Source of the DNA: Cronobacter condimenti 1330
GTDB lineage: Bacteria > Pseudomonadota > Gammaproteobacteria > Enterobacterales > Enterobacteriaceae
DNA length: 64,000 nt
Assembly: GCF_001277255.1 (NCBI RefSeq)
Contig: NZ_CP012264.1
Coordinates: forward strand, 1,736,001 to 1,800,000
Direction of reading: 5' to 3'
Shown: one piece after another, positions 17,052 through 26,253 of the stretch
Numbering within the stretch: the first letter of the stretch is position 1
How the letters are laid out: each line of letters starts with the position of its first letter
Translations under genes and position numbers: made by a program
Notes under the pieces: model-generated
The model's input: only the letters and a program-made list of their open reading frames with translations
Told to the model about the DNA's origin: nothing
The model's database searches: none

Positions 17052-17798
17052 TATAAGCAATATGCACTGCCAGGCCCACGTGGTATGCGGCCTACGGCGC
17101 GCGCCGACGAGCTTCGTGAACCGCTGCAGCATGCATTAGCCGCTATCCAAAAAGTGATCGCTCCTTCAGGTACCTTCAACCCAGCTCTGGCAAATCAGCA
17201 CTGGCATGTCGCTGCCTTTGATTATGGTGCAATGACTATCCTGGAGCCCGCTCTGGCAATGCTACGCATTGCTGCGCCAGCTACACGTATGGCTGTTGTA
17301 CAAAGTCTTCCTTCACAAGTAGCAAGGAAAGCGGAACAAGGAGAGATCGATCTTGCTTTTATGACAGGTGATGAAGCGCCAGTGAATTTACATCGACGCA
17401 CGTTGTTCACTGAACGTTATGTGCTTGCTGGTCGCGCAGGACATCCTCATTTGCATAGCCCACTTTCACTCGAGAAGTTCTGTCTGCTTGAGCACGCCAT
17501 TGTTTCACCGGAGGGGGCCGGGTTTCATGGTGTTACAGATATCGCCCTGGCCGAAAGAGGTATGACGCGCCGTGTATCACTCTCTGTGCCAAATTTCCTG
17601 CTGCTTACTGCGGTCCTGAAGAGCACCGATCTGGTTGCAATGGTGCCGTGGCGGCTGGTTTGTGAAAACGATGCGCTGCAGATCATTGAGCCGCCTGTTG
17701 AGGTTCCGGGATTTGAGATGGTTATGCTCTGGCCTGAACGTGTTCACCGTGACCCCGCTCATCAGTGGCTACGTGAGCGCATCGCCTGTTCGATATAA
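17052..17798 (+). pseudogene. LysR-type regulator, effector domain only
   Basis: The frame encodes the linker helix end (GMRPTARADELREPL) and the whole periplasmic-binding-like effector domain of a LysR regulator, ending ERIACSI. The N-terminal winged helix is absent: in-frame coding upstream (YKQYALPGPRG) leads into non-coding sequence with no HTH. Without DNA binding it cannot act as a normal regulator, so I call it a truncated pseudogene, although an ATG at 17085 leaves a 237-aa open frame. It may have served the decayed MFS/cupin/oxidase genes nearby. Confidence 0.75.
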
Positions 17799-18075
17799 AT
17801 ACTAATTGAAGCAAAGTTCTCGCAACGCCCTGCTAAGACTGGCTCCATGTGCACCGGCTCACCGTTTGCACTTAAGTGCACTTTTCAGGCAAAAGCAGTC
17901 AGTTTAAAAACAGCATTGAATGACAGTTGTGGGAGTAAAACGGACATTGGTAATCGTTCTGCCGTAGCTTAAAGCAATATTAACGTCACGTTCTATGCGA
18001 TTCACGACCACAACTGATGCAAAAAAAGGGCGCGGCAGGCCGTTTTAAGTAATTTATCATCATTATGATAAAGCT

Positions 18076-19311
18076 TTATTTTACCCGCATAACACGACTG
18101 GCAAGCTTCCCAACAGTCATGCCCTGTACAAGCACTGAAAACACCACTACAAGATAGGTCAGAGATACAACCGTATCCCGATACTCTCCAACGGGCAGTG
18201 AAAGCGCCAGAGCCACAGAAATGCCACCGCGCAAGCCGCCCCAGGTAAGCACCGCCCAGGAGCCGTTCGGCAACCGAAACAGGCGGTTAAACAGTCTGAC
18301 AGGGAGCCCCACAGTTAAAAGACGGGTAAAAAGCGTAAGAAGAATGACGACACCTGCTATGCCCACAAGTGCATGAGTAAAGTGAAGCACTATAACTTCC
18401 AGCCCGATTAATACAAAAAGCACGGCATTGAGTATTTCATCAATGAGTTCCCAGAACATATCAACGTGACGTTCCGTCTCTTCGGACATCGCATTTGAGC
18501 GGCCCTGATTGCCAACGATTAGTCCCATCACTACCATGGCAAGCGGGCCTGACACCCCAATGTAAGTAGCAAGGGCATAGCCACCCAGCACAGCAGCTAG
18601 TGTAATCAACACCTCTTCCTGATAGCTGTCGATGCTTTTAAGCATTAAATAAATAATGTACCCAATAAGGCCTCCCAGCAGAGCACCACCTCCTACCTCT
18701 TTGATGAGAAGGAAACCAGCCTCCTTAAATCCGGGTGTTTCTGCGCTGGTGAGCATGGAGAAAACCAGTGAAAAAAAGACCACACTGACACCGTCGTTAA
18801 ACAGTGATTCGCCTGACATTACAAGCTCAACATTTTTGGGTGCCCCGGCGGAACGTAAAATACCGATCACGGCAATAGGATCGGTGGGGGAAATCAAAGC
18901 ACCAAATATTAGGCAATAAGCAAAGGGCAAATCCAGACCGGTAAATGTCAAAATTCCCCACAGAGATAACCCAATGATGATTGTTGATAAAGCCGTACCA
19001 ATGAATGCCAGCGAAGCGACCTGCCATCGATAGGTACGCAACTTTTGCAGATCGATGTGTAAAGCGCCAGCAAAGAGCAACAGAGATAGCATCCCCTGCA
19101 TCAGCAACTCGGAAAAATCCAAAGATTTCATCAGAGACTGCTCATAAATCTGTAAGAAATGGAGTCCCATTGAATCAGCAACCATGTTTAGCAGAGATAT
19201 CAGCAGCGCAATGGCCATGACGCCGATAGCCGATGGTAATCCGATATAACGTCGATTGAGATATGCCAGTAAAGCTGTCACACCTAAGAAAATTGCTGCA
19301 GTGTTAAGCAT
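18076..19311 (-). CDS. CPA1-family Na+/H+ antiporter
   Basis: Inner-membrane cation/proton antiporter of 411 aa with about 11-12 hydrophobic helices. Family motifs are visible: ISPTDPIAVIGILR, the ion-binding SGESLFNDGVSVV (Asn-Asp), and LTWGGLRGGISVALALSLP near the C-terminus. There is no long cytoplasmic tail, unlike E. coli YcgO or CvrA, so it is a short bacterial type. The start ATG follows AGGGGA. Full length and apparently intact within an otherwise decayed region; it probably contributes to sodium or pH tolerance. Confidence 0.88.
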   Translation of the reverse strand: MLNTAAIFLGVTALLAYLNRRYIGLPSAIGVMAIALLISLLNMVADSMGLHFLQIYEQSLMKSLDFSELLMQGMLSLLLFAGALHIDLQKLRTYRWQVASLAFIGTALSTIIIGLSLWGILTFTGLDLPFAYCLIFGALISPTDPIAVIGILRSAGAPKNVELVMSGESLFNDGVSVVFFSLVFSMLTSAETPGFKEAGFLLIKEVGGGALLGGLIGYIIYLMLKSIDSYQEEVLITLAAVLGGYALATYIGVSGPLAMVVMGLIVGNQGRSNAMSEETERHVDMFWELIDEILNAVLFVLIGLEVIVLHFTHALVGIAGVVILLTLFTRLLTVGLPVRLFNRLFRLPNGSWAVLTWGGLRGGISVALALSLPVGEYRDTVVSLTYLVVVFSVLVQGMTVGKLASRVMRVK

Positions 19312-20125
19312 ATGTTCCCCTTTTAATTGGAAATTCTGTGCATGAGCTACCTGATTTTTCGAATGCCTTGCAAAGACGTGACGAGTTACACTGCCTTGTA
19401 AGCCACAATCATTTTAGCAGGGGCTTTTAAATGCCTGTCCTGATGGCGATAAATATAGTGAACTGCTCTACGACAAGTAACTACCGTTGACATGCACCCT
19501 GATAATTATTGCATTGCGGACCTGTCAACGTCCGCTTCTGGCGAAAGGAGAGAAGAGCTTTATTCATTAATTAAACGCGATGACAATGTGCAAGCGCCAG
19601 ATAGTTATTTAGAGAAAATGTCAGCGCTATCGCTAATAGCCTATTTTATCCATCAAATTTCCTCGGCGCGCACAGTAATGTTCGTTTATATCATCATGGT
19701 GAAAAGGTAATGTGTTAACTATTTGGCGGGATAAATCAAAAGCGGGCCGTAAAATACTCACGTAAAAACGTAACATAAAACGCTTTCTTAATGTGCTTAT
19801 CGTCGAACGACGCGTTTTCGTTTCCCGAATGGAAAAAAGATGCCTTAACGATGTGGCTTATTCGGGTTGGTAAAAACTCACGGTGTCTTTAATGGCGCAT
19901 GTTTTAAGCGCGGGATAATGCGATTTCTTTGGCCGGAAAAGCCAGCGACCAACCCGGTGAAAGCGGTGTTTTTCTCTTCACCGGGTTGGGCAACGCGGGC
20001 ATACATGACATCTTTCAGGCGCCTGGCGCCGGATTAAGTCTCGATTTTGGTCGTGCTGGAAAAGTGTTGCGATTCCTGTGTTCACGCCGGGCTGATCGCG
20101 CAGCATCTGGCGACGAAAAGACGAC
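19312..20125. other. 814-base gap without a supported gene
   Basis: Low-coding DNA. It contains a partial GTCCGCT-type repeat (19530) and a perfect 13-bp inverted repeat (19949-19961 with 19977-19989; stem CCAACCCGGTGAA) with a 15-base T-rich loop. Short open frames here (for example 19492-19710) have no ribosome site or recognisable protein. Confidence 0.6.
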
Positions 20126-22081
20126 TTACTCTTCGTTAACCCAAATCCGCATTTCACTCTCTCCCCGGTTGGCCCAGCAAAACCACGGGATAAAGATTAA
20201 TGTCTGCGACTCCCTGGCTGATGGCGCATGGTCATAGTGCCAGAGCAATTGTTGCTCAGGATTCGCCGACGTGCGTTTCATGCCCTCGGCCTGAATTAAA
20301 ACTTTATGCGAGAACAGGCCCTTGCCTTCGAACGTTTTGAAGGTCGCGCTTTGCGGTAACCACAGGTTATGCAACTCCTCACCGTTATCGGCCTGCTCAA
20401 GGCAATACACCAGAGGCCCACGCTGAATCGCCACCTTTCCTGCAACGTGGCGTAACAGCGGATTGCCGTAGATTCTTCGCACCGGCATAGGCAAAGTCAG
20501 GGTTAATGTATCGCCTTCCCGCCAGACCCTGGGAATATGCAAGTAACCTTTGCGAACCGATTTTTCTACCTCTATGCCATTAAGCGTGACCTGCGGCGCA
20601 TCGCACCAATCAGGCATGCGTAAAGCAAGGGTATGCTGCACCGGCAACGGCGAATCAATTGCAATTACTACCTTCTCTTGCCATGGGAAATTACCGCTGA
20701 CGCGCAGCCGCAATACGTTTTCCCCGACGGGGACTTCAATGCTGTTGCCCACATAAAGGTTGATATAGAGCGCATCCGGGCGTGGGGTATAAATATAATG
20801 ACCGAGCGATGTCAGTAAACGCGCGATGTTAGGGGGGCAGCAGGCGCAACCAAACCAGCGCTGGCGAACCGGTTTAACATGATCATAGATATGATTAAGG
20901 CAGAGCGTTTTCGGGTGAACCTCCAGCGGGTTAACGTAAAAGAAGTGTTTACCATCCAGCGCCATGCCGCCCAGCACGGTGTTATACAGCGCTCGCTCCA
21001 TCACATCTGCATACTGGCTGTCTGCTTCCATTTCCAGCATACGTCGGGCGAACATCATCAGGCCAATCGACGCGCAGCTTTCGGCATACACGCTGTCGTT
21101 TGGCAAATCGTAATCACTACTAAACGCTTCACCGCTGCTTTGCGAACCGATACCACCCGTAATATAAAGCTGACGCTGGGCCATGTTATGCCATAAACGC
21201 AGGCAATCTTGCCGTTTTGCCTCATCCTTGCTGAGCCGCGCCAGGTGTGCCACGCCGGTCATCAGATAGACAAAACGTACCGCGTGACCGATAGCGGTTT
21301 GCTGTTCGGCAATGGGTTGATGCGCCTGGCTGTAAGCTTTGTCCTTAACCATCCACGCCGGGCCATAGGTGTTCCAGTAAGACGTTCTGCCACGCTTTTC
21401 ATATTCGATATCGTAAAAATGCGGCTGCGTTCCGCGCTGCTCAATGAAGTAATTCACCAACGCCAGATAACGTGGTTCCTGCGTTACGTCATGCAAGCGC
21501 ATCAACGCCAGCTCAATTTCGGGATGCCCTGGATAACCGTGCAACTGTGTTTCACCCGGTCCGAACACGCTGTCGATATGGTCGGCAAGTTTACACACCA
21601 CCTCTAACAAGCGGCGTTTTCCGGTGGCCTGAAAGAAGGCCACGCCGGCCTCGATCATATGTCCGGCGCAATACAGCTCATGGCATTCCGCCAGGTTAGT
21701 CCAGCGTTCGTTGGGAGCTTTAACGGTGAAATAGGTATTGAGATAGCCGTCGTCACACTGGGCGGCTGCCACCAGTTCAATCACCTCATCGGCGGTTTTT
21801 TCCAGTTCCGCATCCGGATTTTGGCATAGCGACCAGGCGACGGCTTCCAGCCACTTCGCCACATCACTGTCCTGAAACACCATGCCGTAAAATTCCCCCT
21901 GCTGTAGCCCGGCGGCGATACGAAAGTTTTCAATCGCATGGCTCGGATCCGCCTCGGCGATCCGATCGTTCAATGCATCCCATTGGTAAGGGATCACGAC
22001 ATCCCTTACCAGTTGCTGATACTGACCCAGAAAGGGATCATTAATTTTCAGCTTATGCAGATCGACTTCCATCACAGACAT
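20126..22081 (-). CDS. GH127 beta-L-arabinofuranosidase
   Basis: Cytosolic glycoside hydrolase of 651 aa with no signal peptide. It follows the GH127 (HypBA1) plan: a helical barrel with ERWTNLAECHELYCAGH and YITGGIGS, then the zinc/cysteine active site. The nucleophile cysteine is in the CACCPP segment. Other ligands are Glu and Cys in DSVYAESCASIGLM. A C-terminal beta domain follows. These enzymes release L-arabinose from beta-L-arabinofuranosides. The start at 22079-22081 follows GAGGAG; the longer open frame only overlaps the transporter gene. It starts 10 bases downstream of the transporter stop, so the two are one operon. Intact. Confidence 0.88.
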   Translation of the reverse strand: MSVMEVDLHKLKINDPFLGQYQQLVRDVVIPYQWDALNDRIAEADPSHAIENFRIAAGLQQGEFYGMVFQDSDVAKWLEAVAWSLCQNPDAELEKTADEVIELVAAAQCDDGYLNTYFTVKAPNERWTNLAECHELYCAGHMIEAGVAFFQATGKRRLLEVVCKLADHIDSVFGPGETQLHGYPGHPEIELALMRLHDVTQEPRYLALVNYFIEQRGTQPHFYDIEYEKRGRTSYWNTYGPAWMVKDKAYSQAHQPIAEQQTAIGHAVRFVYLMTGVAHLARLSKDEAKRQDCLRLWHNMAQRQLYITGGIGSQSSGEAFSSDYDLPNDSVYAESCASIGLMMFARRMLEMEADSQYADVMERALYNTVLGGMALDGKHFFYVNPLEVHPKTLCLNHIYDHVKPVRQRWFGCACCPPNIARLLTSLGHYIYTPRPDALYINLYVGNSIEVPVGENVLRLRVSGNFPWQEKVVIAIDSPLPVQHTLALRMPDWCDAPQVTLNGIEVEKSVRKGYLHIPRVWREGDTLTLTLPMPVRRIYGNPLLRHVAGKVAIQRGPLVYCLEQADNGEELHNLWLPQSATFKTFEGKGLFSHKVLIQAEGMKRTSANPEQQLLWHYDHAPSARESQTLIFIPWFCWANRGESEMRIWVNEE

Positions 22082-22091
22082 ATTATTCTCC

Positions 22092-23492
22092 TCAGGCCGG
22101 AGCATGGCGAATACGCAGCTCGCTGGCGATGCGCGCCATGAGTGGGTTATTAAGTTTGCAGGCGAGAATGGTGAACGCCAGCAACAAGTGGAATAAAGCA
22201 GGCAGCAGAGTTTCCATACTGGTGATGCCATGCAGCGATGCCGGCGTCTGGTGCCCCGCGCCTGGGTGATAAGCGACGAAAATAAACACCAGGCTAATGA
22301 TTCCGGCGCTTGAGGCCCAGGCCAGTTTTATGCAGAAGAGATTAAAGGCGAAGTTCATCCCTGAGGATCGCACGCGAGTTTTCCACTCGCCATAGTCATC
22401 GGCGAAGGCCATCAACGTAAAATGCAGCGGCAGGGTGAAGCCAAGAATAATACCGTTGCCAAAGATCACTGCCAGCCAGAAAGTTTGCCATGCTGGGCCT
22501 GTAGGCAAGAACCACATCAAGATTGCCAGCGCAGCCAGGATGAGGTTGGTCCAGTAATACAATCTGACGGTATCCACGCGTTTGGACAGCGGGCTGACCA
22601 GTACAGAGCCAAGAATCGAGGCAAACGTCACCATAGTAAAAAACAGCGAGGTATAAGCTATACTGCCCTGCAATACATAGGTGATGAAATACATATAGCC
22701 ACCACCACGAATGTTGAACACGTTGATCAACAGGAATGACATCAGCAGCATCAGCAGTAGCTGATCATTCTGGCGCAACCCAGCGAAATGCTCACGCAGT
22801 GTAAATTTTCCCAGACTATCCAGTGGGATGCGCTCGCGTACCCAGAAAAAGCAGCAGAGAAACATCACCACCGCCACGCTACACAGAAGGCCAACCCCCA
22901 GTTGATAACCTTGCGCGGTGTTACCTTTGCCCAATACGGATACCAGCCAGGGCAAGCCCACCGAGACCAGAAAACCCGCCACGCCGCATAGCACAAAGCG
23001 CCAGGACTGGCAGGCAATCACTTCGGTGTGGCGGCTGGTCATGGTGTTTATAAGAGCGCAATAGGGCACATTGATCGCGGTATAGCTGACGGAAAGCAAC
23101 AGATAGGTGCCGAACGCCCAGACGATCTTCAGGTTCATGCCGACATCAGGCGTGGTAAAGGCTAGCACGCCGATCACGCCGATCGGCACTGCAATCCATA
23201 GTTGCCATGGACGGAAGCGCCCCCACCGGCTCTGCGTGCGATCGGCCACAATGCCCATAATTGGATCGGACACCGCGTCAAATACGCGCAACCCCATAAA
23301 CAGAGTTCCGACCAGCGCTGGGGTAAGGCCAAATACATCGGTGTAGAAAAATGTCAGGAAATTCATGATAAGGCAGGTGATTACCGTACCACCGGCATCA
23401 CCCAACCCGTAACCAATTTTCTCGCGCAGGGAAAGGGCATCGCTCGCGTCCTGCTGCGTCAGTTCGGTTTGCGTAATCGGGCTAGCAGTCAT
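22092..23492 (-). CDS. GPH-family sugar/glycoside:cation symporter
   Basis: Twelve-helix inner-membrane transporter of 466 aa of the glycoside-pentoside-hexuronide family (YicJ/MelB-like). N-terminal motifs KIGYGLGDAGGTVI and FDAVSDPIMGIVADRT-RWGRFRPW are diagnostic. The ATG at 23490-23492 is chosen because it follows GAGGAG and the protein then starts MTASPITQTELTQQD. It probably imports an arabinofuranoside for the GH127 enzyme encoded 10 bases downstream; the substrate is inferred from that pairing. Divergent from the AraC regulator. Confidence 0.9.
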   Translation of the reverse strand: MTASPITQTELTQQDASDALSLREKIGYGLGDAGGTVITCLIMNFLTFFYTDVFGLTPALVGTLFMGLRVFDAVSDPIMGIVADRTQSRWGRFRPWQLWIAVPIGVIGVLAFTTPDVGMNLKIVWAFGTYLLLSVSYTAINVPYCALINTMTSRHTEVIACQSWRFVLCGVAGFLVSVGLPWLVSVLGKGNTAQGYQLGVGLLCSVAVVMFLCCFFWVRERIPLDSLGKFTLREHFAGLRQNDQLLLMLLMSFLLINVFNIRGGGYMYFITYVLQGSIAYTSLFFTMVTFASILGSVLVSPLSKRVDTVRLYYWTNLILAALAILMWFLPTGPAWQTFWLAVIFGNGIILGFTLPLHFTLMAFADDYGEWKTRVRSSGMNFAFNLFCIKLAWASSAGIISLVFIFVAYHPGAGHQTPASLHGITSMETLLPALFHLLLAFTILACKLNNPLMARIASELRIRHAPA

Positions 23493-23636
23493 AATAAACT
23501 CCTCATCAGGGTCAGAGTCCATTGCCCGTGTCAGGACGGGCTTATTTGCAGATACGGATCTATTTTGCCCGGAATACAGTGTTCAACAAGAGAAGGGAAA
23601 AGTATAAAAAGAGAGCGATTCCGACCTGTTTTAGAA

Positions 23637-23653
23637 AGTGTGAGCTGGATCGG
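23637..23653. promoter_or_regulatory. Weak CRP-like half site in the arabinoside divergent region
   Basis: TGTGA-N6-TCGGG lies between the transporter and the AraC gene. Only the left half matches the CRP consensus, so this is a suggestion, in line with the usual catabolite control of sugar genes. Confidence 0.25.
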
Positions 23654-23731
23654 GAGGGATGGTGTTTTATAGTTAATAATCAGTTAGAAAGCTTAATTTA
23701 TATCACTTAAAAAGCGAGAAATTGATTATCG

Positions 23732-24550
23732 ATGCTCGAATTATCCATAGCGTTTCCGGTTCGTGTACAAAATGGTGGATTGTTTATTTCTCGCGGGATA
23801 GGGAGCCATCCCGTACGTACGCTGACTTCATGGGAAATCATTTTTGTGGAACGCGGAGAGCTGCAAATCCGCGAAGACGATCACCTGTTTATCATACAGG
23901 CGGGCGAGAGCTTGCTGCTACGCCCCGGGCATCGGCATATGGGCGAGGGCGCTTTTCCAGCCGATCTCAAATTCTACTGGCTGCATTTTGATTGGCTACA
24001 AGGCGTGGCCGAAGAGGGGTTGCATGCAGCGCTGCTGAGCATCCCACAATACACGCGGGTGAGCGATCCGCAATATGTCATTTCCCTGTTTCGCCAGTTT
24101 CTCAGCGAGCAGGAAAATATTCGCCGCACTATTTCGCTGGAGTGTATTTTACTGCTGCTCTTGCAACAGATTAACGCCCCCGACTCGCAGGAAAGCGGCA
24201 ATGACAGCCCCGGAATAGCGCTGGCGTGGAAGGCTAACCAGATCATTCGTACCCAGTTCCATTTGCAGATCACCACTTCTTCGTTGGCAAAGGAGTTGCA
24301 CTGCAACGCGGATTATCTTGGCCGCGTTTACCGCCGTGTTTTTCGCCAGACGCTGACGGAGGCCATTCATCGCCAGCGCATACTGATGGCAGAAAAGTTG
24401 CTAATCAATAATTCGTTGTCGCTCACCGAAGTTGCTAACCAGTGTGGATTTAACGACACCAGTTACTTTCGGCAGATCTTTCGTAAACTCACCGGGCTGA
24501 CGCCAACAGGCTGGAAACGGCTTTATTGCCGTGAGCACGTCAATTCATAA
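23732..24550 (+). CDS. AraC-family transcriptional regulator of the arabinoside operon
   Basis: 272 aa. The N-terminal cupin sensor (about residues 1-130; WEIIFVERGELQIREDD, LLLRPGHRHMGEG) is followed by two helix-turn-helix units. The first is around TTSSLAKELHCNADYLGRVYRR. The second is around SLTEVANQCGFNDTSYFRQIF, the AraC/XylS signature. The ATG is at 23732. It is divergent from the GPH transporter with a 239-base intergenic region, so it most likely activates that operon in response to the released sugar. Inference rests on layout and family. Confidence 0.88.
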   Translation: MLELSIAFPVRVQNGGLFISRGIGSHPVRTLTSWEIIFVERGELQIREDDHLFIIQAGESLLLRPGHRHMGEGAFPADLKFYWLHFDWLQGVAEEGLHAALLSIPQYTRVSDPQYVISLFRQFLSEQENIRRTISLECILLLLLQQINAPDSQESGNDSPGIALAWKANQIIRTQFHLQITTSSLAKELHCNADYLGRVYRRVFRQTLTEAIHRQRILMAEKLLINNSLSLTEVANQCGFNDTSYFRQIFRKLTGLTPTGWKRLYCREHVNS

Positions 24551-24659
24551 CCCAGAGCAGAAAATATAACGCCTTGGCTTGCTAACCCAGGTTCCTTCCC
24601 GGGCGTAAGAAAGCTCCATTTATGGTATGGAGAGGATGAAATTTACAGATATACTGTTC

Positions 24660-24679
24660 GCTTTGAGCGAAGAGCGGAC
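24660..24679. repeat. AGCGGAC element, copy 3
   Basis: GCTTTGAGCGAAGAGCGGAC; 18 of 20 bases match copy 4 at 25276-25295 in the same orientation. The two copies enclose the coupled gene pair at 24774-25261. Confidence 0.8.
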
Positions 24680-24773
24680 ATCATTGTTCGGGCACGAACC
24701 CTGTTATGATAAAGCATTGATGGAAAAGCATTGAACTGATAGAAACCGGCGACTGTAATAAAAGGAAGGTATG

Positions 24774-25034
24774 ATGTTTACCTCAGATTTCATTAATGAA
24801 GGGCGTGGAGAGTTTATAGTGGTAGCTAACCACAGCCTGGCATCCCCGGAATCTATACAACTCAGTATTGCGTACAACATTGCCAGAATTACCTACGGGC
24901 TATCGCAGCTTCCATCGCACATTCAAACTTGCCGGGTCGTCTATGACATTAGAGGCCAGTCAATCCCTGACCTTGTCCTGGCTCAGGTCAGACAAGCGTT
25001 TGAGCAGGTAGCCATTGTGGAGTTTAAATGCTGA
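24774..25034 (+). CDS. Small unknown protein, first gene of a coupled pair
   Basis: 86 aa, with a strong AAAGGAAGG ribosome site just upstream (an ATG three bases earlier is too close to it). The protein has no signal or membrane segment and contains CRVVYDIRGQSIPD followed by an amphipathic helix (LVLAQVRQAFEQV). The DIRGQ stretch recalls C-terminal domains of some polymorphic toxins, but I cannot confirm this from memory alone. Its stop TGA (25032-25034) shares one base with the next ATG (TGATG), so the two genes are translationally coupled. Bracketed by direct repeats at 24660 and 25276. Function unknown. Confidence 0.6.
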   Translation: MFTSDFINEGRGEFIVVANHSLASPESIQLSIAYNIARITYGLSQLPSHIQTCRVVYDIRGQSIPDLVLAQVRQAFEQVAIVEFKC

Positions 25035-25261
25035 TGGGACTTCAGTTAATTCTAAAAGCAGATCGTAAGAAGATAGAAAAAACTTTAGGGGCACTGGTGT
25101 TAGAATGTGAAATATTCTCGGTCTCTGAAGGCCTTTTCGGTATTTCAATCCCGGAGCGAATTCTCTCATCCGTGGGTGAAGATGTTGTTCTACACAAACT
25201 TAAAAAATTTAAGCGTTTTGACCTTTGGCAGGGGGCCTGGCAAGAACCCAAGCGATGGTGA
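25034..25261 (+). CDS. Small unknown protein, second gene of a coupled pair
   Basis: 75 aa starting at the ATG that overlaps the previous stop (TGATG). It is basic at both ends (LKADRKKIEK near the start, HKLKKFKRFD and EPKRW near the end) around a hydrophobic middle (EGLFGISIPERILSSV). No family recognised. A two-gene module of this size with stop-start overlap resembles toxin-antitoxin or effector-immunity pairs in arrangement only. An ATG at 25028 would overlap by seven bases and is less likely. Confidence 0.55.
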   Translation: MGLQLILKADRKKIEKTLGALVLECEIFSVSEGLFGISIPERILSSVGEDVVLHKLKKFKRFDLWQGAWQEPKRW

Positions 25262-25275
25262 TCTTGTGAGTTTCA

Positions 25276-25295
25276 GCTTTAAGCGAGGAGCGGAC
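25276..25295. repeat. AGCGGAC element, copy 4
   Basis: GCTTTAAGCGAGGAGCGGAC, a direct repeat of the 24660 element (18/20), 14 bases after the second gene of the pair. Confidence 0.8.
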
Positions 25296-25493
25296 TGCAT
25301 AAATGCTACGGCTGTTTTTTCGTAAGAGAAAAACTGCGATTGCCGTCAAAATGCTTATCCAGGTCATCGTGCCATCACCTGCTAACAAAAGTTACGCTGA
25401 GTTATTCGATTATCACTGCGAATAATAAAAGACGGTGAATCGCCACAGATTTAACAGGTACCTCAGAGTCATTTAAGATGTCTTAAAGAGAGG

Positions 25494-26130
25494 TAATTAT
25501 AAGCGGTAAGCGTTATCCCGCAGAGTTTAACATTGAAACAGTCAAACAAGTTGTTGAGCGCAGTCATTCTGTTTCCAGCGTTGCACTACGTCTCGATATC
25601 TCCACCCACAATCTTTACGCCTGGCTTCAACAGCCTTACTCACAATGTTACCAGCGGGATCGGAGACTCACAGGACAGATAAAACAGTTCTGGCTGGAGT
25701 CGGGATGCGTTTATGGGTATCGCAAGATCCCTCTCAATCTGCGAGTCAGCGGGCAACAGTGCGAAGTGGACAGCGTGTTGCGGCTGATGAAGCGTGCCGG
25801 GATAACGGCTCAGGTCGGGCACCGACGCCCACGAGCGGGTAAAGGGGAAGCGAGTATCGCGACACCCGACAGGATCCAGCGGCAGTGCAATCCGAAAGCA
25901 CCGGATGAACGTTGGGTAACGGATATAACTTACATCCGAACCCACGAAGGCTGGCTGTATCTGGCCGTCATTGTTGATCTGTACTCGCGCAAAGTTACCG
26001 GCTGGTCAATGCAACCCCGTATGACAAAAGTTATAGCCCTGATTCGCGTCTGATGACCCTGTGCCGGCGTAACCCTCAAAAACAGGCGCTGGTTATTCTG
26101 AGCAAGGTAGTCAGTACACAATGCATCGTT
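25494..26130 (+). mobile_element. IS3-family insertion sequence remnant, internally deleted
   Basis: One continuous frame joins the start of an orfA helix-turn-helix protein (GKRYPAEFNIETVKQVV, then VALRLDISTHNLYAW) directly to orfB integrase sequence (LQQPYSQCYQ, GCVYGYRKI, RVSGQQCEV). It runs on to the first catalytic Asp region DERWVTDITYIRTHEGWLYL and stops at 26051-26053. The end of orfA and the start of orfB are missing, and the fusion falls at YAW, a motif present in both proteins of intact relatives. Beyond 26053 the decayed sequence still resembles the SDQGSQYT region with frame changes. No terminal inverted repeats were identified. Not functional. Confidence 0.8.
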
Positions 26131-26253
26131 TTTTATAGCCTGTGGAACAGCCTGGCGAGTTCTTTCAATACCAAAAACGCCTTCTTCTGTTCCTGAAATC
26201 CCGCTTTATGCTCTAAAACATCCCTGACAATGGACAAAAAAATTACCGGCTCT
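26131..26253. other. Short spacer between the IS remnant and the efflux operator
   Basis: No gene or recognisable structure; this is the junction between decayed island DNA and the efflux/TetR locus. Confidence 0.5.

Noticed and set aside
19492..19710. 72-codon open frame in the gap after the antiporter gene
   Set aside because: It runs through a GTCCGCT-type repeat, lacks a ribosome site and has no recognisable sequence.
14700..26100. Intact prophage inserted at icd
   Set aside because: No integrase, phage structural or lysis genes, and no second copy of the icd end was seen; the region is a decayed mosaic instead.
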